Source of the DNA: Aliamphritea ceti
GTDB lineage: Bacteria > Pseudomonadota > Gammaproteobacteria > Pseudomonadales > Balneatricaceae
Direction: 5' to 3'
Length of the DNA: 64,000 bases
NCBI RefSeq assembly: GCF_024347215.1
Contig: NZ_AP025282.1
Span: 1,488,001-1,552,000 of the forward strand
This document shows positions 1 through 7,854 of the stretch, piece by piece. The notes beneath the pieces are model-generated. The model had not been told where the DNA came from. It saw only the letters and a list, made by a program, of their open reading frames with translations, and made no database searches. A program made the position numbers and the translations under genes. Each line of letters starts with the position of its first letter. Position 1 is the stretch's first letter.

Positions 1-1
1 G

Positions 2-754
2 TATTTGTCAGGTGTACCGGTTATCGTACATGAGCAGAATGCTGCTGCCGGGATGACGAATAAGTTGTTAGCTAAAGTAGCCTGCGTTGTGATGGAGGCT
101 TTTGGTGGTGCCTTTAACGATAAGGTTAAAACTCAGGTAGTGGGTAATCCTGTCAGGGGTAATATCCTGCAATTAGCGGAACCTGCAAAGCGATTTTCTG
201 AACGTAATGGTGCGTTACGTTTATTAGTTGTCGGTGGTAGCTTAGGTGCTCAGGCAATTAATACCTTACTACCACAAGTATTGCAGGAGTTACCTGAAGG
301 TCAGTTCGAAGTGTTACACCAGGCGGGTAAGCGTAATATTGACGCTACAAAACAGGCTTATGCATCTGCCGGATTATCAGAGCGGGATGATATTAGGGTA
401 GTTGATTTTATTGATCGTATGGATGAAGCCTATGGCTGGGCGGATGTGGTTCTATGCCGTGCAGGTGCGCTTACGGTCAGTGAGCTAAGTATTGCTGGAG
501 CGGCGGCGATATTAGTGCCGTTCCCGTATGCAGTTGATGATCATCAGACAGGTAATGCACGCTATCTGTCTGAGCAGGGAGCTGCCGTATTAGTGCAGCA
601 GCGGGATCTGGATAAGAATCGTTTAATGACGTTGCTGACAGATGAGCTGTCTCAACGGGACAAATTATTAGAAATGGCGCAGTCGGCCAAACGCTTGGGT
701 CGACCTGAGGCAACAGAAGTTGTTGCCAGAGCATGCCTTGAGGAAATGAAATAA
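2..754 (+). CDS. murG: MurG, C-terminal part (cut by window start)
   Basis: UDP-N-acetylglucosamine:undecaprenyl-pyrophosphoryl-MurNAc-pentapeptide transferase, which makes lipid II at the inner face of the cytoplasmic membrane. About 250 residues are visible and the frame is open to the window edge, so the N-terminal third of the usual ~360 residues lies outside. Visible motifs fit a GT-B fold: VIVHEQNAAAG near the start, GGSLGAQAIN, and the nucleotide-sugar site CRAGALTVSELSIAGAAAILVPFP followed by DHQTGNA. Its stop overlaps the murC start by one base (TAATG), so the two are translationally coupled. Confidence 0.97.
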   Translation, partial: YLSGVPVIVHEQNAAAGMTNKLLAKVACVVMEAFGGAFNDKVKTQVVGNPVRGNILQLAEPAKRFSERNGALRLLVVGGSLGAQAINTLLPQVLQELPEGQFEVLHQAGKRNIDATKQAYASAGLSERDDIRVVDFIDRMDEAYGWADVVLCRAGALTVSELSIAGAAAILVPFPYAVDDHQTGNARYLSEQGAAVLVQQRDLDKNRLMTLLTDELSQRDKLLEMAQSAKRLGRPEATEVVARACLEEMK

Positions 755-2196
755 TGACACAGTCAACAGTGACGAGACATGACGTACCAGAAATGCGCCG
801 GATTCGGCGGATACATTTTGTCGGTATAGGTGGCGTAGGTATGTGCGGCATTGCTGAAGTATTACTGAACCAGGGATATCAGATCAGTGGTTCTGATATC
901 AAAGTATCAGCAACGACCCAGCATCTCGCTTCGATGGGGGCTGAGATATTCATCGGCCATAGTGAAGATAATATTACGGCTGCCAATGTTGTTGTTACTT
1001 CTACTGCAGTGAATGAAGAAAACCCTGAAGTAAAAGCAGCCCGTGAACGCCGGATACCGGTTGTACGCCGTGCCGAAATGCTGGCTGAGCTGATGCGTTA
1101 TCGTCACGGTGTTGCGGTTGCCGGGACACACGGTAAGACCACCACTACCAGTCTGCTGGCGTCAGTCATGGCTGAAGGGGAGCTTGATCCTACATTTGTA
1201 ATCGGTGGCCGTCTTAACAGTGCGGGTACCAATGCTAAATTGGGCGGTAGCCGATATCTGGTTGCAGAAGCTGACGAGAGTGATGCTTCATTCCTGCATT
1301 TGCAGCCGATGGTGGCTATTGTGACCAACATTGATGCTGATCATATGGATACCTATGGCGGCGATTTCGGCAAGCTGAAAAAAACCTTTGTGGATTTTTT
1401 GCATAATTTGCCTTTCTACGGTCTGGCAATACTTTGCCATGATGATCCGGTTGTTCGTGAAATTATGCCGGATATTGGTCGGCCGATGGTGACTTACGGT
1501 ATCGAGGAAGGAGCGGATTATCGTGCTATTGATATCAGCCAGCATGGAATGCATACACACTTCACGGTTACTCGTCCAGACGGACGTCCGGATTTACAGG
1601 TTACCCTGAATATGCCGGGTCATCATAACGTGCTTAATGCGTTGGCAACTATTGCAGTGGCCAGCGATGAAGGAATTGATGATGAAGCGATAAGCCGGGC
1701 ACTGGAAAAATTCCAGGGTGTTGGCCGACGTTTCCAAGTATTGGGTGATATCCCGGTTGAAGGTGGTGAAGTCATGCTAGTGGATGATTATGGCCATCAC
1801 CCCCGGGAAGTTCAGGCAACGATTAAGGCCGTTAAAGATGGCTGGCCAGAACGGCGTCTGGTGATGATCAATCAACCACACCGATATAGCCGAACCCGCG
1901 ATCTTTACGAAGACTTTGTTCAGGTATTGTCTGATGTGGATGTGTTGTTATTAATGGAAGTATATGCCGCAGGTGAAGAACCTGTTGCAGGTGCTGATAG
2001 CCGTAGTTTATGCCGCAGTATTCGCCAGCGTGGCAGCATTGATCCGGTGTTTGTTGAGTCTCTGGATGCGGTACCTGAAATCCTGAAGAACCTGTTACAG
2101 CCAGGAGATTTGTTACTGACCCAGGGGGCAGGTGATATTACTGCGTTGGCACATCGCCTTAAATCGCTTGATTTAAGCAGTGTGCAGGAGGTCTGA
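754..2196 (+). CDS. murC: UDP-N-acetylmuramate--L-alanine ligase MurC
   Basis: Cytoplasmic ATP-dependent ligase that adds L-Ala to UDP-MurNAc, the first amino acid step of the peptidoglycan stem peptide. 480 residues, normal for the family. The N-terminal Rossmann segment has HFVGIGGVGMCGIAEVL. The Mur-ligase ATP loop is GTHGKTTTTSLLA, followed by EADESDASF and NIDADHMD in the central domain and DDYGHHPREV in the C-terminal domain. The start overlaps the murG stop, and ddlB begins two bases after its own stop. murB is not in this cluster, whereas it sits between murC and ddlB in some relatives. Confidence 0.98.
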   Translation: MTQSTVTRHDVPEMRRIRRIHFVGIGGVGMCGIAEVLLNQGYQISGSDIKVSATTQHLASMGAEIFIGHSEDNITAANVVVTSTAVNEENPEVKAARERRIPVVRRAEMLAELMRYRHGVAVAGTHGKTTTTSLLASVMAEGELDPTFVIGGRLNSAGTNAKLGGSRYLVAEADESDASFLHLQPMVAIVTNIDADHMDTYGGDFGKLKKTFVDFLHNLPFYGLAILCHDDPVVREIMPDIGRPMVTYGIEEGADYRAIDISQHGMHTHFTVTRPDGRPDLQVTLNMPGHHNVLNALATIAVASDEGIDDEAISRALEKFQGVGRRFQVLGDIPVEGGEVMLVDDYGHHPREVQATIKAVKDGWPERRLVMINQPHRYSRTRDLYEDFVQVLSDVDVLLLMEVYAAGEEPVAGADSRSLCRSIRQRGSIDPVFVESLDAVPEILKNLLQPGDLLLTQGAGDITALAHRLKSLDLSSVQEV

Positions 2197-2197
2197 C

Positions 2198-3160
2198 ATG
2201 GCAGATTTTCGAATTGATGCGCAATTAGCTGGTCAGTTTGGCCGGGTTGCGGTGATTTATGGTGGTAATTCAGCTGAGCGGTCAGTATCGCTAAAAAGTG
2301 GTGCTGAAGTTCTTAAAGCTTTACTGAATGCTGGTGTAAATGCCTTCGGACTGGATCTGTGTGGCGACGGTGAAAATCTGGTTGCCGGATTATCACCGGT
2401 TAAGCAATTGATGGATGCTGAGTTCGACCGGGCTTTTTTGATCTTACATGGACGGGGCGGCGAAGACGGAACTTTACAGGGGTTGCTGGAAATTATGAAT
2501 AAGCCTTATACCGGCAGCGGTGTGATGGCTTCGTCACTGGGTATGGATAAAGTTAAATGTAAGCAAATCTGGCAGGGTGCAGGTATGCCGACACCGGCGT
2601 ATGAATTGCTTACTGCGGATACTGATTTTGCAGCAGTGGCTGAACGTTTAGAATTTCCGATAATCGTTAAGCCTGCTCATGAAGGTTCCAGTATCGGCAT
2701 GAGTAAGGTAACCGATTTGCCTGGTTTGAAGGCTGCCTTTACTGAAGCTGTGCAATATGACAGAGCAGTATTAGCTGAACAATGGATCGAAGGCCCTGAG
2801 TTTACAGTGACAGTTGTAAACGGTGAGGCTTTACCTGTCATTCGCCTTGAAACGCCTAATGATTTTTATGATTTTGAAGCGAAGTATCAATCGGAAGAAA
2901 CTCAGTATCATTTTGATAATGAATTGAGTGAAGCCGAAGTAACTGAACTAATGGCTTTAGCGGTTAATGCTTTCAATATGGTGGGCTGTAAGGACTGGGG
3001 CAGAGTTGATGTTATGCAGTTGCCAGGGGTGGGCTTCCAGTTACTGGAAGTGAATACTTTGCCAGGTATGACTGACCATAGTTTGGTGCCAATGGCTGCT
3101 CGTAAAGCTGGAATGAGTTTTGAAAAGTTGGTTGTGAGTATTTTGCAGGGAACGTTGTAA
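2198..3160 (+). CDS. ddlB: D-alanine--D-alanine ligase
   Basis: ATP-grasp ligase that makes D-Ala-D-Ala for the peptidoglycan precursor. The ATG at 2198 is preceded by a strong CAGGAGGT ribosome site (2185-2192) inside the end of murC; an in-frame upstream ATG at 2180 would put the ribosome site within the gene and is not preferred. Visible motifs include VIYGGNSAERSVSLKSG at the N-terminus, HGRGGEDGTLQG, PIIVKPAHEGSSIGM (ATP-grasp loop) and LEVNTLPGMTDHSL near the C-terminus with the metal-binding E and N. About 320 residues, as expected. It lies in the operon between murC and ftsQ. Confidence 0.98.
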   Translation: MADFRIDAQLAGQFGRVAVIYGGNSAERSVSLKSGAEVLKALLNAGVNAFGLDLCGDGENLVAGLSPVKQLMDAEFDRAFLILHGRGGEDGTLQGLLEIMNKPYTGSGVMASSLGMDKVKCKQIWQGAGMPTPAYELLTADTDFAAVAERLEFPIIVKPAHEGSSIGMSKVTDLPGLKAAFTEAVQYDRAVLAEQWIEGPEFTVTVVNGEALPVIRLETPNDFYDFEAKYQSEETQYHFDNELSEAEVTELMALAVNAFNMVGCKDWGRVDVMQLPGVGFQLLEVNTLPGMTDHSLVPMAARKAGMSFEKLVVSILQGTL

Positions 3161-3162
3161 GT

Positions 3163-4014
3163 ATGGCTGCCACAGATGCTCAGGAACCGGTGAGCCCTGC
3201 TCCGAGGGGTGCTTCGCGTACCCGGGTTGAGCCTGAGTCTGTGGTAACTGAAAAGCATACCTGGCGATTCTCTGTTTCATGGCAAACCGACTGGTGGTTG
3301 AAGCCTGTGACTTTATTGACTGCAGTATTGGTGTTTGCATCTTTGGCAAACAGTGCAGTTGAAAAAGTATATGTGTGGCTGGATCAGCCTGTTACGCATT
3401 TGACGGTTAAAGGTCAGACGCGTTTTTTGGATAAAACAGAGTTGGCAAACAATAGTCTGGCAGCTGTAGATGGGGGGCTAATGTCAACCGATATAGCGCG
3501 GGTAAAAGATGAAGCACAGGCGCATCCCTGGGTGTTTCAGGTAAATGTTGAACGTCAGTGGCCTGCTAGTCTGGTGTTGGAAGTAAAAGAAGAGGTCCCT
3601 GTAGCGCGCTGGGGTGGTAATGGTTTGCTGAATCACGAAGGCGATATTTTTTGGCCTGAAGATGCAGAGAAGTATCAGCAGTTACCTTTGTTGGAAGGGC
3701 CATCAAGTAATACCGCTCAGATGATGGCGCAATATTATGAGTTGAGTCAGCGGTTGCGGAATCTGCAATTACAGGTGGACTCTCTGCAGATGGAAGCGAG
3801 AGGGGCATGGTCACTAAAGCTGAAAAATGGCGTGACACTGGTGCTGGGGCGAGAAGATTTAGTAGGCAGGTTGGAGCGGTTTGTCAGCTTGTATCAGTTA
3901 AGGTTAAAGGATGACATTGAAGCGGGTCGAGTCGACCGTATTGATGTTCGATATGAAAATGGTGTGGCGGTTAAATGGCGGCCACAACCGGATAATTCTG
4001 CTGGGTTAGGTTAG
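3163..4014 (+). CDS. ftsQ: Cell division protein FtsQ
   Basis: Bitopic inner-membrane divisome protein that links early (FtsA/FtsZ) and late (FtsL/FtsB/FtsW/FtsI) components. 283 residues: a proline- and charge-rich cytoplasmic tail of about 45 residues, one membrane span around residues 48-65 (VTLLTAVLVFASLANSAV), then a periplasmic POTRA segment beginning LTVKGQTRFLDKTEL and the FtsQ beta domain with HPWVFQVNVERQWPASL. It starts two bases after the ddlB stop. The C-terminus KWRPQPDNSAGLG is short and flexible, as is usual. Confidence 0.95.
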   Translation: MAATDAQEPVSPAPRGASRTRVEPESVVTEKHTWRFSVSWQTDWWLKPVTLLTAVLVFASLANSAVEKVYVWLDQPVTHLTVKGQTRFLDKTELANNSLAAVDGGLMSTDIARVKDEAQAHPWVFQVNVERQWPASLVLEVKEEVPVARWGGNGLLNHEGDIFWPEDAEKYQQLPLLEGPSSNTAQMMAQYYELSQRLRNLQLQVDSLQMEARGAWSLKLKNGVTLVLGREDLVGRLERFVSLYQLRLKDDIEAGRVDRIDVRYENGVAVKWRPQPDNSAGLG

Positions 4015-4046
4015 TGGCAGATACGAGACAAGTGGGTAGGTAGTTC

Positions 4047-5309
4047 GTGAATGAGCCTGGAAATAATATGATTGTCGCCCTGGATATCGGTACTTCTAAG
4101 GTGGTCTGTCTGGTTGCAGAGATCAGTCCTGATGGTGGGATTGATATTGTTGGTATTGGCTCGCATGTATCCCGCGGTCTTAAGCGTGGTGTAGTGGTAA
4201 ATATAGAGTCGACAGTGCAGTCAATTCAGCGAGCGGTGGAAGAAGCTGAGTTAATGGCTGGCTGTAAAATCCATTCAGTGACGGTGGGCATTGCAGGAAG
4301 TCATATTAAGAGTATGAACTCTCATGGGATTGTTGCAGTCCGTGACAGAGAAGTTCTGGAATATGATCTTGAAAGAGTACTTGATGCTGCTCAGGCTGTA
4401 GCGGTTCCGGCAGATCAGAAGATATTGCATATTCTGCCTCAGGAATACGTTATCGATAACCAGGAGGGCATCCGTGAACCTTTAGGCATGTCTGGTGTGC
4501 GTCTGGAAGCTAAAGTGCATCTGGTTACCGGTGCGGTGAATGCTGTGCAGAATATTGAAAAATGTGTGCAGCGTTGTGGTCTCGAGGTTGATAACAGTGT
4601 GCTGGAACAGTTGGCGTCAAGCTATGCCGTGCTGACTGAGGATGAGAAAGAACTCGGCGTTTGTATGGTCGATATGGGCGGTGGGACAACAGATATTGCC
4701 GTTTTTACTGCTGGTGCTATACGTCATACCGCAGTTATTCCGATCGCTGGCGATCAGGTAACAAATGACATTGCGATGGCATTACGTACACCTACTCAGC
4801 ATGCGGAAGATGTGAAGAAAAAATATGCCTGCTGTCTGGCGCAGTTAACCGGGCCAGAGGAAATGATTAAGGTTGCCAGTGTCGGTGACCGGCCAGCCAG
4901 GGATTTATCCCGTCAGGCATTGGCAGAGGTTGTTGAGCCGCGTTATGACGAGTTGTTTACGCTGATTCAGGCAGAGTTACGTCGCAGTGGTTTTGAAGAC
5001 ATGGTAGCTGCAGGCATCGTGCTTACCGGTGGTACCGCTAAGATGGAAGGTGCGGTAGAACTGGCTGAAGAGGTGTTTCATATGCCGGTCAGACTGGCAT
5101 TACCCAAAGGTGTACGGGGAATGGAGGATATTCTTGCCAGTCCGATTTATGCCACAGGTATTGGGTTATTACAGCATGCAAAGAGAGAGTTACCAGCCGG
5201 TGCATTACAGCAGCGTAACTTTACTGCAGAGCGTTCGGTCAGTGAGTCGCGTGAACCGGTAGAGCCATTACTTAGTCGTATGAAGGCGTGGTTCGCCAGG
5301 AATTTTTAA
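4047..5309 (+). CDS. ftsA: Cell division protein FtsA
   Basis: Actin-like ATPase that tethers FtsZ filaments to the membrane. 420 residues from a GTG at 4047; an in-frame ATG at 4068 gives a form seven residues shorter, and the sequence does not decide between them. The phosphate-1 motif is VALDIGTSKVVCLVAE, phosphate-2 is VDMGGGTTDIAVF, and the adenosine motif is GIVLTGGTAKMEG. The last residues RMKAWFARNF form the amphipathic membrane-targeting helix. It stands between ftsQ and ftsZ. Confidence 0.98.
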   Translation: MNEPGNNMIVALDIGTSKVVCLVAEISPDGGIDIVGIGSHVSRGLKRGVVVNIESTVQSIQRAVEEAELMAGCKIHSVTVGIAGSHIKSMNSHGIVAVRDREVLEYDLERVLDAAQAVAVPADQKILHILPQEYVIDNQEGIREPLGMSGVRLEAKVHLVTGAVNAVQNIEKCVQRCGLEVDNSVLEQLASSYAVLTEDEKELGVCMVDMGGGTTDIAVFTAGAIRHTAVIPIAGDQVTNDIAMALRTPTQHAEDVKKKYACCLAQLTGPEEMIKVASVGDRPARDLSRQALAEVVEPRYDELFTLIQAELRRSGFEDMVAAGIVLTGGTAKMEGAVELAEEVFHMPVRLALPKGVRGMEDILASPIYATGIGLLQHAKRELPAGALQQRNFTAERSVSESREPVEPLLSRMKAWFARNF

Positions 5310-5423
5310 GGGGTTGCGGCGTGTTCGCAAACTCGGGGGCCTTAAGGGCCAAGCGTAATTATAAGATACAAAGAGTTTACAGAAACCGGTGTGGGTCAGG
5401 CACTGAATCTGGAGGAAAGGGAT

Positions 5424-6617
5424 ATGTTTGAATTAGTAAATGATCTCGCGCAAAACGCGGTGATTAAAGTAGTAGGCGTTGGCGGTGGTGGCGGTAACGC
5501 AGTTCAGCATATGGTATCAACAGATGTTGATGGCGTTGATTTCATTTGCGCAAATACCGATGCTCAGGCTCTGGACCGTATGGAAGCAAAAACTTTGCTG
5601 CAAATCGGTGGACAGATGACAAAAGGCCTGGGGGCTGGAGCTGATCCTAATATCGGACGCAAAGCCGCTGTGGATGACCGTGAAAAAATAGCTGAAATGC
5701 TAAGCGGTGCTGACATGGTGTTTATTACTGCCGGTATGGGGGGAGGCACAGGAACGGGCGCTGCGCCTATTGTTGCTGAAGTCGCTAAAGAGCTGGGTAT
5801 TCTTACGGTTGCTGTGGTGACAAAGCCTTTCCCGTTTGAAGGTAAGAAGCGTGTACAGTATGCCGAGGATGGGATTCGCGAGCTACGTGAGAACGTTGAT
5901 TCACTGATTATTGTACCAAACGAAAAGCTGATGCAGGCATTAGGCCGGCAATGCACACTGATTAATGCGTTTAATGCGGCGAATGATGTCCTGAAGGGAG
6001 CTGTGCAAGGGATCGCTGACCTGATTATTCGTCCGGGTATGATTAACGTTGACTTTGCAGACGTGCGTACAGTGATGTCGGAAATGGGAACTGCGATGAT
6101 GGGGTCAGGCACCGCACGTGGTGAAAATCGCGGTACTGAAGCTGCCAATGCTGCTATTAGCAGTCCGTTATTGGAAGATATCGATCTGAATGGCGCCCGC
6201 GGTATTCTGGTAAATATAACAGCTGGTCCTGATTTAGGACTGGGTGAGTTTTCTGAAGTGGGTCAGGTGGTTGAAGAAATTGCCTCTGAGCAAGCAACTG
6301 TCGTCATTGGAACCGTTATTGATCCGGCGCTTGAGGACGAAATTAAGGTAACGGTTGTTGCGACAGGTATTGATGGTGGTGCTTCAGTAGAGGATACCGT
6401 TAAAGTTGTAAGCCAGAATCGTAAGCCCGATGGCAGTCTGGATCTGAAGCAATTGGAAATGCCTGCGGTACTGCGTCGTAAAGGTGAAGATCTGCGCGCA
6501 GAAAATAATTCAGAGACAGGGGAACTATCCGCTTCAGCCGTGTCCAATGAAAACGATGGAGAAACCGATAGCGAATATCTTGATATTCCTACTTTTTTAC
6601 GTCGCCAGGCTGACTAG
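5424..6617 (+). CDS. ftsZ: Cell division protein FtsZ
   Basis: Tubulin-like GTPase that forms the Z ring. The chosen start is the ATG at 5424, giving MFELVNDLAQNAVIKV and about 397 residues; it has a GGAGG ribosome site at about 5411-5415. A GTG at 5391 in the same frame would add 11 residues unlike FtsZ N-termini. The GTP-binding signature GGGTGTGAAP and the synergy-loop region NVDFADVRTVM are present. The conserved C-terminal peptide YLDIPTFLRRQAD, which binds FtsA and ZipA, is intact after a variable linker. Confidence 0.98.
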   Translation: MFELVNDLAQNAVIKVVGVGGGGGNAVQHMVSTDVDGVDFICANTDAQALDRMEAKTLLQIGGQMTKGLGAGADPNIGRKAAVDDREKIAEMLSGADMVFITAGMGGGTGTGAAPIVAEVAKELGILTVAVVTKPFPFEGKKRVQYAEDGIRELRENVDSLIIVPNEKLMQALGRQCTLINAFNAANDVLKGAVQGIADLIIRPGMINVDFADVRTVMSEMGTAMMGSGTARGENRGTEAANAAISSPLLEDIDLNGARGILVNITAGPDLGLGEFSEVGQVVEEIASEQATVVIGTVIDPALEDEIKVTVVATGIDGGASVEDTVKVVSQNRKPDGSLDLKQLEMPAVLRRKGEDLRAENNSETGELSASAVSNENDGETDSEYLDIPTFLRRQAD

Positions 6618-6679
6618 TAAAGCAGCGCCAGACTGTAGATTTAGTCAGCATTAGCGAGTAAAAATGAACTGTAAACGGG

Positions 6680-6703
6680 ATTGCTGTATCGCAGCAATTT
6701 TTG
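6680..6703 (+). terminator. Hairpin and T-run after ftsZ
   Basis: A 7-bp stem ATTGCTG/CAGCAAT (6680-6686 with 6692-6698) is followed by a T-run. It would end ftsZ transcription. A good -10 (TACAAT, 6705-6710) directly downstream probably starts lpxC transcription, with the hairpin stem overlapping a weak -35 (TTGCTG, 6681-6686, 18-bp spacer). Confidence 0.6.
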
Positions 6704-6747
6704 TTACAATGTCGGGTTAACAGGCGACTCAAAAATTGGCAGAGAAT

Positions 6748-7659
6748 ATGATCGGACAACGCACGCTAAGAAACAGTATTAAAGCTACCGGAGTGGGGCT
6801 GCACACAGGACAGAAAGTTTACCTGACGCTTAAGCCTGCGCCGGTTAATACGGGTATTGTGTTTCGTCGGGTTGATATTGAGCCTGCGGTAGAAATTCAG
6901 GCCAGTGCTAAGAATGTTGGCGATACTACTCTGTCGACAAATTTGCAAAAAGGCGATGTTCGGGTTTCCACAGTAGAGCACTTGTTATCGGCGATGGCTG
7001 GTCTGGGTATTGATAATGCCTATGTTGAGCTGAGTGCTGAAGAAGTGCCGATCATGGATGGCAGTGCTGCGCCTTTCGTTTTCCTGATTCAGTCTGCCGG
7101 TATTGAAGAACAGGATGCACCAAAACAATTTATTCGTATTAAACAGGAAGTATCTGTTTCTATGGATGATAAAGTTGCCACTTTTAAGCCTTTTGAAGGT
7201 TTCAAGGTAGGTTTTACAATTGACTTCGACCATCCTGCGTTTGCCGATCGCAATATGGAAGCTTGTCTTGACTTCTCCAGTACGTCATTCGTTAAAGAAG
7301 TAAGTCGCGCGCGTACTTTTGGTTTTATGCGCGATATTGAATATTTACGTGCTCAGAATCTGGCTCTGGGTGGCAGTATGGATAATGCTATTGTTGTCGA
7401 TGACTATCGCATTTTGAATGAAGACGGCCTGCGTTACGATGATGAGTTCGTAAAGCATAAAGTTTTGGATGCTGTAGGTGATCTTTATTTGCTGGGCAAG
7501 AGTTTAATTGGTGAGTTCCACGGCTTTAAGTCTGGTCATTATTTAAACAATCTTCTCTTGCGCAAGTTATTAGAGAATGAAGATGCCTGGGAAGTTGTTA
7601 CTTTCGAAGAGCAAGATTCAGCAGTGCCTATTTCTTACCTGAAACCGATTTTGGCGTAA
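6748..7659 (+). CDS. lpxC: UDP-3-O-acyl-N-acetylglucosamine deacetylase LpxC
   Basis: Zinc deacetylase that catalyses the committed step of lipid A synthesis, so the cell has a lipopolysaccharide outer membrane. Start taken at the ATG at 6748 (MIGQRTLRNSIKATGVGLHTG), giving 303 residues, the family norm; a TTG four codons upstream is less likely. Zinc ligands are visible in STVEHLLSAMAGLGI and further on in KHKVLDAVGDLYLLG, with the catalytic histidine in FHGFKSGHYLNN. It sits between ftsZ and secA as in other gammaproteobacteria and probably has its own promoter at about 6681-6710. Confidence 0.98.
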   Translation: MIGQRTLRNSIKATGVGLHTGQKVYLTLKPAPVNTGIVFRRVDIEPAVEIQASAKNVGDTTLSTNLQKGDVRVSTVEHLLSAMAGLGIDNAYVELSAEEVPIMDGSAAPFVFLIQSAGIEEQDAPKQFIRIKQEVSVSMDDKVATFKPFEGFKVGFTIDFDHPAFADRNMEACLDFSSTSFVKEVSRARTFGFMRDIEYLRAQNLALGGSMDNAIVVDDYRILNEDGLRYDDEFVKHKVLDAVGDLYLLGKSLIGEFHGFKSGHYLNNLLLRKLLENEDAWEVVTFEEQDSAVPISYLKPILA

Positions 7660-7695
7660 GGTATATATTGCCGACAGGCAGTACTTATATTGATT

Positions 7696-7722
7696 AAAAC
7701 CGGGTTAAGCCCGGTTTTTTTA
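7696..7722 (+). terminator. Rho-independent terminator after lpxC
   Basis: Perfect 9-bp stem AAAACCGGG/CCCGGTTTT with a 5-base loop (7696-7718), continuing into a T-run. It lies 36 bases after the lpxC stop and separates lpxC from secA. Confidence 0.9.
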
Positions 7723-7854
7723 TGTCTTTAAAAATATTCGCGGTTGAGATTCAACTTATTGCCCCAATAGAGGTAGAATGCTTGGCCAATAATAGTTTAG
7801 AACAGCGGCATAGATGTCAGCCGCTCACGTGTCTCAAGGGTTAAAAGTCACATT

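Noticed and set aside
5564..6148. 194-residue antisense ORF in ftsZ
   Set aside because: Shadow of the ftsZ reading frame; Ser/Pro/Ile-rich composition and no start signal.
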